Below, in pieces: positions 24,670 through 34,274 of a stretch of 64,000 nt of DNA (position 1 is its first letter; each line of letters begins with the position of its first letter). Where the stretch lies: positions 62,001 through 126,000 of the forward strand of contig CATKHK010000086.1 of assembly GCA_949751835.1 (NCBI GenBank), written 5' to 3'. The notes beneath the pieces were generated by a model that was not told the origin of the DNA, did not search any database, and was given only the letters and a program-made list of their open reading frames with translations. This DNA is from Blepharisma japonicum (Eukaryota; Ciliophora; Heterotrichea; Heterotrichida; Blepharismidae). Position numbers and translations under genes: made by a program.

Positions 24670-25698
24670 ATGGCAGACCCTCAAGCAATCCTTGATCGTG
24701 CCGTAGCAGAAAGAAATATAGTTAGGCTCAAAAAGATGTGCATCGATGAAGGGCTTAAAACAAATGAAAACCGCCAAAAAGTTTGGCCTCTTCTTTTAAA
24801 GATACATGATTCAACAAATTTTATGTCAAATTGGGGTGAAGGAGAAATAAAATCTAAAGACTCAGAAATTATTGGTTTAGATGTAAATCGGTCTTTATTT
24901 GGGCTAGATTTAACCGATGCTTATACAGAAGAAGAAAGAGCAGCAAAAAGAGTTGACCTATCCAAAGTAATTAATGCTGTCTTTAAGTTCAAGCCGGAAT
25001 TTCACTATTCTCAGGGCTTTCATTCTTTGTGCACTACCTTTTTGTTGGTAGGTGGCCAGGATTTAGGTTTTAAAATGAGCTATCAATGTGCCCAGCTCTT
25101 TGTTAGGGACTCTTTGAGGAAAAGTTTTGACGAAGCTCTAGTACCTTCACTGATGCTTTTCTATACCCTTCTTAGGAAATTAGACAGAGAACTGGCGGAG
25201 AAAATAGAAGGATATTACAGGTTTGAAGACGAATTAAGTGTCCCTATGTTCTGCCTGTCATGGGTTATAGCGTGGCTAGGACATGATATCAAAGAATATA
25301 GCAAGGTCTGCAGAGTCTATGATTTTTTCTTGAGCACCCATTCATTGGCACCTTTATATTTTGCAGTGAATATTGTTTTATCTCAGAAGAAGATTGTTAT
25401 GGAAACTAGTGAAATACATGAACTTCACCACCGCTGTGAAGAAATTGTAGATGGCTTAGACGTAGACAAAATTTGTACTCAAAGCTACAATTTATTGAAA
25501 AAATATCCACCAAGAGAGCTGATTAAGGAAGGCACAAAACCGATTCCAAAAGAGTAAATCTTATATAGTTCTCCAGCCGTGCTTTATAACAATGAAATAG
25601 AAGAAGTTTTCAGGCAGGATAAAAAAGACAAAGTCATAACTATAGGCCTTGGAGCGATTTTAGCATTTAGTGCTTTAAAAATAATTTATTCAGGCTAA
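24670..25698 (+). CDS. TBC1D20: TBC1D20-like Rab GTPase-activating protein with C-terminal anchor
   Basis: 337 residues after removal of a 15-nt intron (25554-25568). The TBC domain has the catalytic Arg finger in IGLDVNRS (IxxDxxR) and the Gln finger in YSQG. Without splicing, the protein would stop at a TAA that lies inside the intron. With splicing it gains a tail ending in VITIGLGAILAFSALKIIYS, a hydrophobic C-terminal anchor. TBC1D20 is an ER-anchored GAP for Rab1/Rab18 and has exactly this layout. The start ATG is 14 bp after the upstream gene's stop codon; it follows a TTTATAA context common here. Confidence 0.9.
25554..25568 (+). other. 15-nt intron (TBC1D20-like gene)
   Basis: GTAAATCTTATATAG interrupts an Asp codon (GA/T). 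It contains an in-frame TAA, and its removal joins the TBC domain to the C-terminal membrane anchor. The A sixth from the 3' end is the candidate branch point. Confidence 0.88.
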
Positions 25699-25709
25699 TT
25701 CATTTAATA

Positions 25710-26174
25710 ATGGCAGAAAGCCAGGTCGCAGAAGCAATCAGGCTTTGTTTTGACAACTGGACTGCTATGAATCTCGCTCTAGACCATGGCTGGGGGGATC
25801 CAAACAATAAAGATGCTTTTATGGCTCAGTTAACCGACACAATTGTTCATTACCAAGTCGAAGAAGAAGATATTGAAGACTTATTAGATGAATTTATGGA
25901 AGAAAAATTTTCAGTGATTTTAGAAGATGACAGCGCAAGGGAGCTTGCAAGAATTTTTTTGACTGTTTATAACCAGTCGAGATCTGGGGATTCAGCTGAG
26001 TTAGACAGACTGAGGAGGCTTAAAAAATCAAGTGTGGAGGAATGCAAGAAAATAAATGAGGTTGAAGAAGTCACACATATGATGCAGAATACTGAAATTG
26101 AGCCACCTGAATTGGTGCCAACGGTTGATGAGGACGGATTCGAGCTTGTGCAGTCTAGAAGAAAGAAAAAATAA
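25710..26174 (+). CDS. TSR2: TSR2-like pre-rRNA processing protein (eS26 escortin)
   Basis: 154 residues. The N-terminal helical domain (AIRLCFDNWTAMNLALDHGW, EDIEDLLDEFMEEKFSVILE) matches TSR2, the chaperone that delivers ribosomal protein eS26 to the pre-40S subunit. The C-terminal acidic stretch followed by DEDGFELVQSRRKKK matches the typical DGWxxV-R-(R)KK ending of the family. It would act in nucleus/nucleolus and cytoplasm. It begins 11 bp after the stop of the TBC gene. Confidence 0.88.
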   Translation: MAESQVAEAIRLCFDNWTAMNLALDHGWGDPNNKDAFMAQLTDTIVHYQVEEEDIEDLLDEFMEEKFSVILEDDSARELARIFLTVYNQSRSGDSAELDRLRRLKKSSVEECKKINEVEEVTHMMQNTEIEPPELVPTVDEDGFELVQSRRKKK

Positions 26175-26333
26175 TTAAGATGATCAATTTTTATGAATCT
26201 AGTTAAAGAAATACCAAAGATAATTTTTTGGATTCAAATAAATGTGAATTTCTATAACTCATTTGAGGAGAAAATTGAGCTAAGATTTATTGCAATTTAA
26301 CTGAAATTTAAAATTCCCACAAAATAATAAACA

Positions 26334-27878
26334 ATGGAAAATGATTTAATCGAAATATCCTCTAGCGAGTCCTTAGAAGGCACTTCCTTAAGTGAAGAAG
26401 AAATAATGGAAACTAATTATTACAATGAAATTTATGAAGATGGAAACGATTGGATTGAAATTGCTGAGTATGGCAGAGAAGATACTATTCCACCTATGGA
26501 TCCATCTCCAAATATTTCTCAATTTACTACAATTTCTCCAATAGACATTTTTAGGGGCTTTTTCGAAGACAATATTATCAACGAAATCATAAAAAATTCT
26601 AACTTTTTCGCAGAGAGATTGCGTGCCAAGCCAAATCCATGATACAAAATCAAAGATTTAACCCCATTAACAAAGCTTGAGTTTGAAAATTGGTTAGCAG
26701 TTGTCATAATGACAGGCCTAGTAAGCACTCCAAAAGAAACAGACTATTGATCCAGAGATCCACTCTTTCGCAATCCAGCGATTTCTCGCATAATGAGTTC
26801 TTCAAGGTATAAAAGCATTCAACTTATGCTTCGATTATCTCCAGTGCATTATAAAGATGGGGTAAACAAACTAGAGCCCGTATATACCATTTTTCGTGAA
26901 AATTGTAAAAAAAATTATTTTTTAGGAAAATTCATATCAATAAAAGAATCCGCTGTAAAATACAAAGATAAGCATCATCCGGCTAAATACACTCCAAACC
27001 AGCCTATAAAATGGGATTTTAAAGTTTATGGTTTATATGATTCTGCTACAGGATATATGTGAAATTTCGAAATTTATCCTTATAAGAAAAAAGGAGTTTG
27101 GAAAAATCTTTCTACAATAGCCCCAGTTAGTTTGCTGGAATCTTTGAAGGTGAACGCTAATAAATATTATTTAGTATTTGATAAATTATGCCCAAATCTT
27201 GACTTGCTTAATGTTTTATCAGATTTAGGGTTTTCTACAACTGGAACTATTAAGAAAAACATAAAAGAGGTCCCGAGAGCTGAGATAAGTAAGAAAAACT
27301 CAGTTCAGTTCTTTTTAAAAGGAAGTTTATTATTTTGTGCTTTATATGAAAAACAGCCATATTACTTCTTCTCAAATATAGAAGGAACTCAGCATAAGCT
27401 TGTGAAACGATTTAACAAAGTGGGTACCAAATTTATGACTGAAAAGCCTGTCCTTTGCATAAAGCATGCGCTGGGAATGGGAGGCTCAGAGTATTTCAAT
27501 AAGCTTACCAAGCCATATTCAACAGCCAGAAAGTCTAAAAGATGGTGAAAGGCAAGCTTTATCTATATGCTAGAAATCGCTATTGCAAATTCTTTTATTA
27601 TTTACAAATACTATGCAGAAAGAGGTTTTGCTGTGCATATGACTTTTGTGGTGTTTCAAAGAACATTAGCAAGCCAGCTCATTAATATAATAGAAAAAAA
27701 GCCAGAAGCAACACCTAAAGAAATGGCAAAACAAACTAATTTCGAGAAAATAAAACCACAGGCTTGCAGTTATTGTAGAGAAATGGGAAACCATGATACG
27801 ACAGCTTTTAATTGCTGTGCGAAGTGCAAGAAGCCGATACATATAAGATGCTATGAATTTCATATTTGTTTAGCTTAA
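26334..27878 (+). CDS. Domesticated PiggyBac transposase-like protein (PgmL type), catalytic triad lost
   Basis: 514 residues with TGA as Trp. An acidic N-terminus is followed by the PiggyBac DDE_Tnp_1_7 domain: FRGFFEDNIINEII, LTKLEFENWLAVVIMTGL, DYWSRDPLF and FISIKESAVKYK are typical of the family. The catalytic Asp are mostly lost: first Asp replaced by Lys204 (ISIDE to ISIKE), second kept (VFDKL, Asp283), third replaced by Glu386 (MGGVD to MGGSE). The C-terminus is a Cys/His-rich domain (CSYCREMG, CCAKCKKPIHIRC), as in other PiggyBac proteins. No terminal repeats or TTAA-flanked element surround it and the frame is intact, so it is a host gene. Ciliate PiggyMac proteins cut DNA during macronuclear development, and Pgm-like paralogues with dead triads assist them. 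I infer such a role here. Confidence 0.88.
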
Positions 27879-27909
27879 CTTATGAATTTCATATTTGTTT
27901 AGCTTAACT
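27852..27909. repeat. Perfect 29-bp tandem duplication at convergent gene ends
   Basis: Units 27852-27880 and 27881-27909 are identical. The first encodes the last residues and stop of the PiggyBac-like gene on the plus strand. The second contains the stop of the minus-strand coiled-coil gene. Each unit contains a TTAA that provides a stop codon in either direction. See the finding. Confidence 0.95.
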
Positions 27910-29631
27910 TATATTTTTCTTTAATATTTCAATTTCTGCTTGAAGTTCTCCGTTTTTTTGGCATTGGATTTTTAATTCATTTGAAATTTCTTTATATTTG
28001 GATTCAGTCTGAGAAAGTTGGGTTTCAAGCTTATGAACTGATTTGTAGTGGTCTCCAGATAAGCATAGGCAAAGCTGGTCATTTTCTTTCCTGAGCCTAT
28101 CTAAAGCTTCATTTTTGCCTTGGATTAGCTTTTTCAGCTCATCTCTTTCCAAAGTGGTTTTTCTCAAAGCTTCGCCTTGAGCTCGACTTTCATGTTTGAG
28201 CTTGTTAAGTTGCCTTGTCAAGTTAACCACTTCAATAGCGAATTGGTTTTCTTGCTCCCCAAGTGGTCTGTCCATATCAATACTTTTTTTGGTTGTTGCT
28301 TTTTTCTGGACAGCTCCTTTTGGTTTTGGCTTCAGTTTATTTATTTCTTCTTGCATACTGTTAATTTGATCATATGCAGATAAACTTAGCTCTTCGAGCT
28401 CTCCACATTTTTTCTTATATTCTTCAAGTTCAGCTTTTATGGTTTCTAATTCTGAGCAAGCTTCGCATTCTTCTTTGATTGGATTTAATTTTTTTTCATC
28501 TTTGTTTTGGAGATCATTTATTTGCTTTTGAGCAGATTCTAAAAGTCGATAAGCTCTCAAGCATTCTTCTTCAGTTCTTTTTTTGTCTTCTATGCATGAA
28601 ATAAGCTCTTTATTGATTTTTTCAATTTCTGATTGTTGCTTTATTAGCTGGTTTTTAAGCAGTTTTGACTCTTCAAGGGTTTCTTTTTCAACATTTTTTA
28701 GCTTGGATTCCCAAGACTTTTGGTGCTCAAGCATATCCAAAAGACTATTCAACTCTTCATTTTTAGACTCTAAAAGAGCGGCAAGTTCTTCTTTTTCAAA
28801 TTCAGCTTTTTCTTTGGCTTCTTTAGCTTGGAATATTTGTTCAGTTAATTCTATATATCTATCTGTTTGCTTCAAAAAGAAAGCTGGGCTAGATAATGCA
28901 GTCCATGATAGTTTTTTATTAAGAATTTGCTTCTTTTCAAGGAAAGTGATGAGCCTTGTAAATCCATTTGCAAAAGATTTAAGTCTAAATTCTACAGGAA
29001 GGAGGGAAAAGTCTTTTGGGAGACCTTCAATGCTTTTATTTGTGCCAAAATTTGGTAGTTTTGAGCCGGATTTTGTGTCATTTGAAGCATTGTCTAGAAA
29101 TTTTTGTGCAAAAATTGAGAAATGCTTGGAAAATAAGCTGTGAAGAATTGAGCAAGCAATATATTGTCTAGAAAAAGAATTTACTTTGTTGACCATCATA
29201 AGTGCTGAATTTATTTGGGTTTGGGAGGTCAATTTTATTGAATTCATGTGCCATTCATTATAAAAGTGCTTTAAACTTTTTCGCTTTGACTTTATAATGA
29301 TTTTCTTTAATAATTTTTCTTTCGGCTCCAATATTACAGGGGTATAGTTTTTTAGGTTTTTAAATGTAGCCTTAACTTTTCGCTGAAAATAAGACTGTAG
29401 CAAGTTCAAGCCAAACTGATATTTTCGCTTATTTTCTCTTATAGTTGCTTCTGAAAGTTTCTCTTTGCCATTAAAAGAGAAACTAAATGGATTTTCATCA
29501 GAATTTGCAATTGAAATTTCTTTAGATTTAAACCTTCCAGCTGGGGATTCACAATCAGTTGCTGGCGATTCTAGCTTATCAAGGTAAGATTCAAGCATTT
29601 TTCGATTAGGCTTATAAGGGTAATCCTCCAT
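27904..29631 (-). CDS. Coiled-coil protein, unknown
   Basis: 575 residues, ATG 29629-29631, stop TAA inside the second 29-bp repeat. Residues 1-240 are basic and mixed (LLQSYFQRKVKATFKNLKN; SLKHFYNEWHMNSIK, reminiscent of Sfi1/centrin-binding W-containing repeats but not convincing). From about 245 to the end there is a long coiled coil rich in Glu, Lys and Leu, broken at about 440-460. It has no signal peptide or membrane segment. A cytoskeletal or basal-body role is a guess from composition only. It is convergent with the PiggyBac-like gene (25 bp between stops). Confidence 0.8.
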   Translation of the reverse strand: MEDYPYKPNRKMLESYLDKLESPATDCESPAGRFKSKEISIANSDENPFSFSFNGKEKLSEATIRENKRKYQFGLNLLQSYFQRKVKATFKNLKNYTPVILEPKEKLLKKIIIKSKRKSLKHFYNEWHMNSIKLTSQTQINSALMMVNKVNSFSRQYIACSILHSLFSKHFSIFAQKFLDNASNDTKSGSKLPNFGTNKSIEGLPKDFSLLPVEFRLKSFANGFTRLITFLEKKQILNKKLSWTALSSPAFFLKQTDRYIELTEQIFQAKEAKEKAEFEKEELAALLESKNEELNSLLDMLEHQKSWESKLKNVEKETLEESKLLKNQLIKQQSEIEKINKELISCIEDKKRTEEECLRAYRLLESAQKQINDLQNKDEKKLNPIKEECEACSELETIKAELEEYKKKCGELEELSLSAYDQINSMQEEINKLKPKPKGAVQKKATTKKSIDMDRPLGEQENQFAIEVVNLTRQLNKLKHESRAQGEALRKTTLERDELKKLIQGKNEALDRLRKENDQLCLCLSGDHYKSVHKLETQLSQTESKYKEISNELKIQCQKNGELQAEIEILKKNIS

Positions 29632-29698
29632 ATTTTAAAAATGCCTCGAAAATTCTTTGAAATGAATATTAATGTAAAAATTGGATTAAAATTAAAGT

Positions 29699-29929
29699 TT
29701 AATTTTGAATAGGAGAAATTTTTGTTGCAGATGGATCAAGATGATTGGCTGTGTGTTTTGACTCAATACTGTGCTGGTAGATTTTTTTATTAAATGAAAA
29801 ATTATTTAAACATCTCTTTGCTTGCAGTCTAGTGATAAATAAGGAATTTTTTTTTGGATGATCAAGCTCAATATATCGATTTCTTGGAAGTGTGTTGTTG
29901 CTGACTTGCGCACTTAATAGGCAACCCAT
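29699..29929 (-). CDS. Small acylation-motif (MGC) protein, copy A
   Basis: 76 residues starting MGCLLSAQVS. Gly2 followed by Cys3 is the classical signal for N-myristoylation plus palmitoylation, so membrane attachment is expected. The middle (RYIELDHPKKNSLFITRLQ, then KRCLNN) aligns with the small protein encoded 411 bp upstream (YIKLSPVTQNKLYHSRIK, then KCLND). The remainder is basic and polar with no known domain. The shared N-terminus and core between two adjacent short ORFs is the main evidence that this is a real gene. Function unknown. Confidence 0.65.
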   Translation of the reverse strand: MGCLLSAQVSNNTLPRNRYIELDHPKKNSLFITRLQAKRCLNNFSFNKKIYQHSIESKHTANHLDPSATKISPIQN

Positions 29930-30340
29930 TATTAATTTTATGTAATGGATAACTATTCTTTTGAAAGGAATTATTAATTTTGTTTGAAATAGACAATTAT
30001 TTATTAAGAAAAATAATCAAAAATAATAATTTAAGTGTAAGTATATTTTATTCTATTTTAAGAAAGATTTTTATAATGCCTAGACTCAATTATTTATATT
30101 CCATGAGGGAAATAAGATTCAAGTTAAATAATCAATTATTTTATAAATATCTCCTCATAAAAAGCTTGAAATATTAATAATTTAATTCCTAATCAATAAA
30201 ACTTATAACATTATAAAAGGCCTAATTCCGACAAATTCATTTTTATTTGATCTAGTTTTAAATAAAAAATATTTTAATTTTAAATCATTTAGAAGGAGAC
30301 TTTTTTGCATTATTTTTTAACTAAAATCTCAATTATTTAA
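29930..30340. other. Intergenic, AT-rich
   Basis: These 411 bp lie between the two small MGC genes. An open frame at 29980-30177 (plus) lacks an ATG start and looks like random AT-rich sequence. It must contain the promoter of copy A. Nothing else is seen. Confidence 0.55.
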
Positions 30341-30523
30341 CTAATTTAAAACAACATTCTCTGTAATTTCTGTTTTACCATCATTTAAACATTTTTCTAT
30401 TTTTCTTTTGATCCTAGAGTGATATAGCTTATTTTGTGTAACAGGACTAAGCTTGATATATTGATTAGTCTTTTTTTGCTGGATACTTTGGATTTGTAAA
30501 GTGGTACTCACAGTGCAGCCCAT
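30341..30523 (-). CDS. Small acylation-motif (MGC) protein, copy B
   Basis: 60 residues starting MGCTVSTTLQ, again with the Gly2/Cys3 dual-acylation signal. The central block NQYIKLSPVTQNKL and the KCLND end pair with the same blocks of copy A, supporting a small tandem family. The stop TAG lies at the end of a 15-nt GTT..TAG string, but donors here are always GTA, so I did not treat that as an intron. There is no known domain. A membrane-peripheral signalling adaptor is possible but unproven. Confidence 0.6.
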   Translation of the reverse strand: MGCTVSTTLQIQSIQQKKTNQYIKLSPVTQNKLYHSRIKRKIEKCLNDGKTEITENVVLN

Positions 30524-30587
30524 TTTTTATTTAATTTAATTTTAATTTAAGCAGCTACATTTGATAATAAACCTTTTCTATTAACCC

Positions 30588-30989
30588 TTAAATATCTTGT
30601 GGGGTTATATAAGTTGAGCCTCCAAACCCTTTATAATCCTTCATACCTTTCCATGCTCCAAACCTTTCTGGGAAATATTTCTTGGTTTCATGGAACCATT
30701 GATGGTTTTTCACACAATTGCTGAAAGATTCTAAAATTCTATTGCAATCTGCATGCTTTTTGTTAAACATATCAGTGATAAGCTCAGCTCCAAACGTATT
30801 AATGCATTGCCTATACATACGATCATACTTTGTGCAGGCCAAATACATGCTTGACATTGTTTCTTTGATGCCTTTGGTAGCGGAATAGCCACTATAGTTG
30901 GTCAGTGTTTCTTTTCTGATAATATAGAAAGGAGTTTCAAAGTCAAGCTGCCACTCACGTTCGTCGAAGTATTCACCTAGTAAATGCAT
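30588..30989 (-). CDS. Twin CX9C (CHCH-like) protein, probably mitochondrial
   Basis: 133 residues. Two CX9C motifs are present, CTKYDRMYRQC and CNRILESFSNC, about 27 residues apart and predicted helical, as in coiled-coil-helix-coiled-coil-helix proteins oxidised by the Mia40 pathway in the mitochondrial intermembrane space. Flanks are rich in aromatic residues (FETPFYIIRKETLTNYSGYS; WFHETKKYFPERFGAW), which suggests a respiratory-complex subunit or assembly factor. I cannot assign a specific family member. There is no N-terminal presequence, as expected for a Mia40 substrate. The gap to the V-ATPase gene is 70 bp. Confidence 0.75.
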   Translation of the reverse strand: MHLLGEYFDEREWQLDFETPFYIIRKETLTNYSGYSATKGIKETMSSMYLACTKYDRMYRQCINTFGAELITDMFNKKHADCNRILESFSNCVKNHQWFHETKKYFPERFGAWKGMKDYKGFGGSTYITPQDI

Positions 30990-31059
30990 AAATGGATTAT
31001 TGGTAAATAAAAATCTTAAATTTTATAATGAAGATTTTGGTTTAATTTTGAATTATGAT

Positions 31060-32583
31060 TTAATCACCTTTTACTCTTTTCTTCAAGTCCTCAGCTTCTT
31101 GGCGAACTCTTTCAAAGTGATGCTCTCTTGAATAATACTTGTTTCTCATTTCTTCGTTTGTGATCTTCTTTAAGCTGTTGATAGGGAAAATTCTTAATAA
31201 GCTCCATGCAATGTCTAAGCTGTCCTCAATGTGTCTGTTTTCATTGATAGACTGAGTCAAGAATCTGCCTTCGAATTTTTCTAAGAATTCTAAATAAAGT
31301 AAATCTTCACTTGTCAGAGCTTCCTCACCTACGACTGCTTTCATTGCTTGAATATCTTTTCCAATAGCATAATTTGCATAAAGTTGATTTGAGACATCAG
31401 GATGGTCTTCTCTTGTCATCCCTTTTCCAATAGCACTTTTCATTAAACGTGAAAGACTAGGCAACACATTAATTGGAGGATAAATTTGCCTATTATTCAG
31501 CTGTCTATCAATGAAAATCTGTCCTTCTGTAATATAACCTGTCAAATCAGGGATAGGATGTGTGATATCATCATTAGGCATAGTCAAAATAGGGAACTGG
31601 GTAATTGAACCATTTTTGCCTTCTACTCTTCCTGCTCTTTCATAAATAGTGGAAAGATCAGTGTACATGTACCCAGGATATCCTCTTCTACCAGGCACTT
31701 CTTCTCTGGCAGCTGAAATTTCTCTTAAGGCATCAGCATAAGAACTCATATCAGTCATAATGACCAACACATGGAGCTCTCTTTCATAGGCTAGGTACTC
31801 TGCAGTTGTTAAGGCAAGCCTAGGAGTGATAATTCTTTCAATTGTAGGATCATAAGCGTGATTCATAAACAAAGCAACTCTTTCCATAGACCCATTTTCT
31901 TCGAAATCAGTTCTGAAAAATCTAGCAGTTTCTGTGTTTACACCCATAGCTGCGAAAACAATACAAAAGTTTTCTTTGGAGTGATCTTGGGTGTCTTTGC
32001 CTTTTACTAAAGAAGCTTGACGACAAATCTGGGCACCAATTTCATTGTGAGGTAAACCAGCTGCTGAAAAGAGAGGGATTTTTTGACCTCTTGCAATAGA
32101 GTTCATAACGTCGATAGCTGAAATCCCTGTCTGGATCATTTCTTTAGGGTAAGTTCTCATATAAGGGTTGATAGGCTGGCCTTGGATATTGATCATTTCT
32201 TCTGCTAACACTCTTGGACCTTTATCAATAGGGTTTCCTGAGCCGTTGAATGCTCTTCCAAGCATCTCTTCACTTATAGGCATTCTCATAGTATCGCCAG
32301 TGAACTCACATTTAGTATTGACGGTGTCAATTCCTGAGGTGCCTTCAAAAATCTGCACAACAGCACGCTTTCCTGCGATTTCCAAGACTTGGCCACGCCT
32401 AGTTGAGCCATCACCAAGGTGAACGTTGACGATTTCTGCGTATTTTGGGAACTTTACATTGTCGAGAATGACTAGAGGACCTTCAACACCGATGACAGTG
32501 CGATAATCAATAACAGGCTCTACTAAGTAGTTTCTTAAGGCTGCTTGGGCATTGATAGCAGCTGCTGTCTTTACGTCTACCAT
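31060..32583 (-). CDS. ATP6V1B: V-type proton ATPase subunit B
   Basis: 507 residues, full length for the family. Highly conserved: [64 protein letters not shown] (the degenerate P-loop of the non-catalytic nucleotide-binding subunit) and [20 protein letters not shown]. Subunit B forms the A3B3 hexamer of the V1 sector that acidifies vacuoles, including the contractile vacuole system in ciliates. The start is preceded by ATATAA, the A-rich context common in this window. Confidence 0.98.
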   Translation of the reverse strand: MVDVKTAAAINAQAALRNYLVEPVIDYRTVIGVEGPLVILDNVKFPKYAEIVNVHLGDGSTRRGQVLEIAGKRAVVQIFEGTSGIDTVNTKCEFTGDTMRMPISEEMLGRAFNGSGNPIDKGPRVLAEEMINIQGQPINPYMRTYPKEMIQTGISAIDVMNSIARGQKIPLFSAAGLPHNEIGAQICRQASLVKGKDTQDHSKENFCIVFAAMGVNTETARFFRTDFEENGSMERVALFMNHAYDPTIERIITPRLALTTAEYLAYERELHVLVIMTDMSSYADALREISAAREEVPGRRGYPGYMYTDLSTIYERAGRVEGKNGSITQFPILTMPNDDITHPIPDLTGYITEGQIFIDRQLNNRQIYPPINVLPSLSRLMKSAIGKGMTREDHPDVSNQLYANYAIGKDIQAMKAVVGEEALTSEDLLYLEFLEKFEGRFLTQSINENRHIEDSLDIAWSLLRIFPINSLKKITNEEMRNKYYSREHHFERVRQEAEDLKKRVKGD

Positions 32584-32666
32584 TTATATCAATCAATGGT
32601 GTATTACTTTGGAGTCTTTTAATAAAATATTGAATTTACATAGTAAAGTGTTTAGGATTTACATTA

Positions 32667-33068
32667 TTAATCTGAAAGCTCGTCATCTGACAGTTCATAG
32701 GCTGGCTCTTCTGGTAACCGAGCGTTTCTTTTTTGTGCCATAAAGGTTTGGAATTCTGGGTTTGAGTAAAGCTCATTTAGCTTTTCTTTAGTGTATTCTG
32801 AGGCTTGGTTCTGATATTCTTGAGGGTTAATACGCTGCGCATAGACTTTAGAAGAGCGTTTGGAATGAGGCTTAGAAATGAAAGAATAGATAAAGAAGAT
32901 GCAGAGAGATACTAAAAAGATCCCTAAAAATGTGCGAATTGTGGGGGATTTTTGAATGGCTTGTACTGTTGAGTAGCTGGTTGAAAGCGTTGAGGAAATA
33001 TCGAAACTGTAGATTAGCGCTAAAAGACAGAAAAGAAGTGCGCCAAGATATATCGTTAGATTTCCCAT
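32667..33068 (-). CDS. Small two-pass membrane protein, unknown
   Basis: 133 residues. Two hydrophobic segments (about 3-23, LTIYLGALLFCLLALIYSF, and about 46-64, FLGIFLVSLCIFFIYSFI) are followed by a basic, Gln/Glu-rich cytosolic tail (RSSKVYAQRINPQEYQNQ) and an acidic end (ELSDDELSD). It could be an ER or organelle membrane protein; I recognise no family. It lies 83 bp from the V-ATPase B gene on the same strand. Confidence 0.7.
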   Translation of the reverse strand: MGNLTIYLGALLFCLLALIYSFDISSTLSTSYSTVQAIQKSPTIRTFLGIFLVSLCIFFIYSFISKPHSKRSSKVYAQRINPQEYQNQASEYTKEKLNELYSNPEFQTFMAQKRNARLPEEPAYELSDDELSD

Positions 33069-33209
33069 TTATTAGGCCAAAATTATGAGTTTTTCCAAGC
33101 TTAAAATTAAGATAAATCTAAGAAGGCTTTCTTATGGAGTGTGGAAAAAGGAATCATTATTTTGACAGCAAAATAAAGTATTAAATATTAAACAGAATCT
33201 TTAAAAGAA

Positions 33210-34274
33210 TTATTTATAAGCCTGCCACAAAAATTCTTTTTTCTTTATAAGCCGCTTCGGGATTTCTTTTGGCACAAATTCTGCTCCATAATTGGTTATA
33301 AACCTTGAAGCTGAAGAAACAACCGAAATATTATCTTGAGAATTCGCCTTGACATGTGTAGCATAATTATGCTTTTTAGTTGGCTTATAGTCTCTCATGC
33401 ATGTAGTTTCACCTAAAAATACTTTGCTTGAGGTAACAGGATTGAAATTATTCGCAGTTTTTATTGAAGAAATTGTAGAATCTGTAGCTGTATTATTTGC
33501 ATTTTCTTGTGGTTTTTTGCAAAATGCTTCAGAATATGTTGTTATATTGGAGAGCTTAGTAGAGCTTTCTTCATATGGAGAATAGATTTTTTTCATATGA
33601 ATAAATTCTACTGCTCCCCAGTTAGGGAATTCATTGGCATATGATGTACTGGCCACAAATTTTACTGGCTTGGTTAGATCTTTATCAGATCTTGATCCTT
33701 TAATGATGTTACGATGAAAAGGCTTATAATCCTGTCTATTTATAGTCAAAAAATCAATTTTTCCTGACCTAGCCATATAGTTTGACATGTTGTATAGAGG
33801 GTACGACTTTGGAGCAAATTTTTTTATATAGTCTTGCTTATAAATTGATGAATACATAGAAGACACAGCTGTACCACGCCTATAATCCCCTGGACATATA
33901 TGCTTTTTGCAGGTACAATAGTGGCAATAGCAATTTCCTAGTTTGTGATCTGCCTCTGAAATAATTGGGATATCGTCTTCAGATAATCGGCATTTAACTG
34001 ACTTAGGACTTTGTTCATCAGCTAGTGGTAATGAAGAAGCACGATGCTGATATGAAGAAATAGGGCGGCTTTGTGGCACAATATGGGATTCTTGAGGATT
34101 AGCCTTAAGATTAAGGGATGGGATTTCTTGTTTTGATGAAATTTTTGCAGTCTTTGGCCGGATGTTTATCATACTTCGACTTTTTGAGTGTCTTGATAAA
34201 GTTATTCGAGAAGATTTCACCTCTTTAGGCTTGCTTGGGCCGCTTTCGGTTATTATTTCACTTTGCTCTGACAT
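33210..34274 (-). CDS. SAXO-like microtubule-associated protein
   Basis: 354 residues. Residues 115-128 carry CYCHYCTCKKHICP, which matches the CxCxxCxCxxHxCP signature of SAXO/FAM154 proteins (stabilisers of axonemal microtubules, found as microtubule inner proteins). The C-terminal half has spaced aromatic-basic motifs such as INRQDYKPF, MRDYKPTKKHNY, RFITNYGAEFVPKE and WGAVEFIHMKK, resembling the Mn repeats that bind the tubulin lattice. The N-terminal 100 residues are Ser/Lys-rich and probably disordered. In SAXO the Cys motif is usually at the extreme N-terminus, so the assignment is probable rather than certain. Confidence 0.7.
   Translation of the reverse strand: MSEQSEIITESGPSKPKEVKSSRITLSRHSKSRSMINIRPKTAKISSKQEIPSLNLKANPQESHIVPQSRPISSYQHRASSLPLADEQSPKSVKCRLSEDDIPIISEADHKLGNCYCHYCTCKKHICPGDYRRGTAVSSMYSSIYKQDYIKKFAPKSYPLYNMSNYMARSGKIDFLTINRQDYKPFHRNIIKGSRSDKDLTKPVKFVASTSYANEFPNWGAVEFIHMKKIYSPYEESSTKLSNITTYSEAFCKKPQENANNTATDSTISSIKTANNFNPVTSSKVFLGETTCMRDYKPTKKHNYATHVKANSQDNISVVSSASRFITNYGAEFVPKEIPKRLIKKKEFLWQAYK

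Noticed and set aside
26320-27910. Intact PiggyBac transposon around the transposase-like gene
   Set aside because: No inverted terminal repeats or flanking TTAA pair at suitable positions are visible; the catalytic residues are lost and neighbours are close host genes.
29980-30177. Plus-strand open frame of 65 codons between the small MGC genes
   Set aside because: It starts at a non-ATG codon, is dominated by AT-rich codons (Ile, Lys, Asn, Leu, Tyr) and has no homologous neighbour. It is probably chance.
30341-30355. 15-nt GTTGTT..TAG string at the end of small MGC protein B
   Set aside because: It lacks the GTA donor, and the spliced extension is short and not protein-like.
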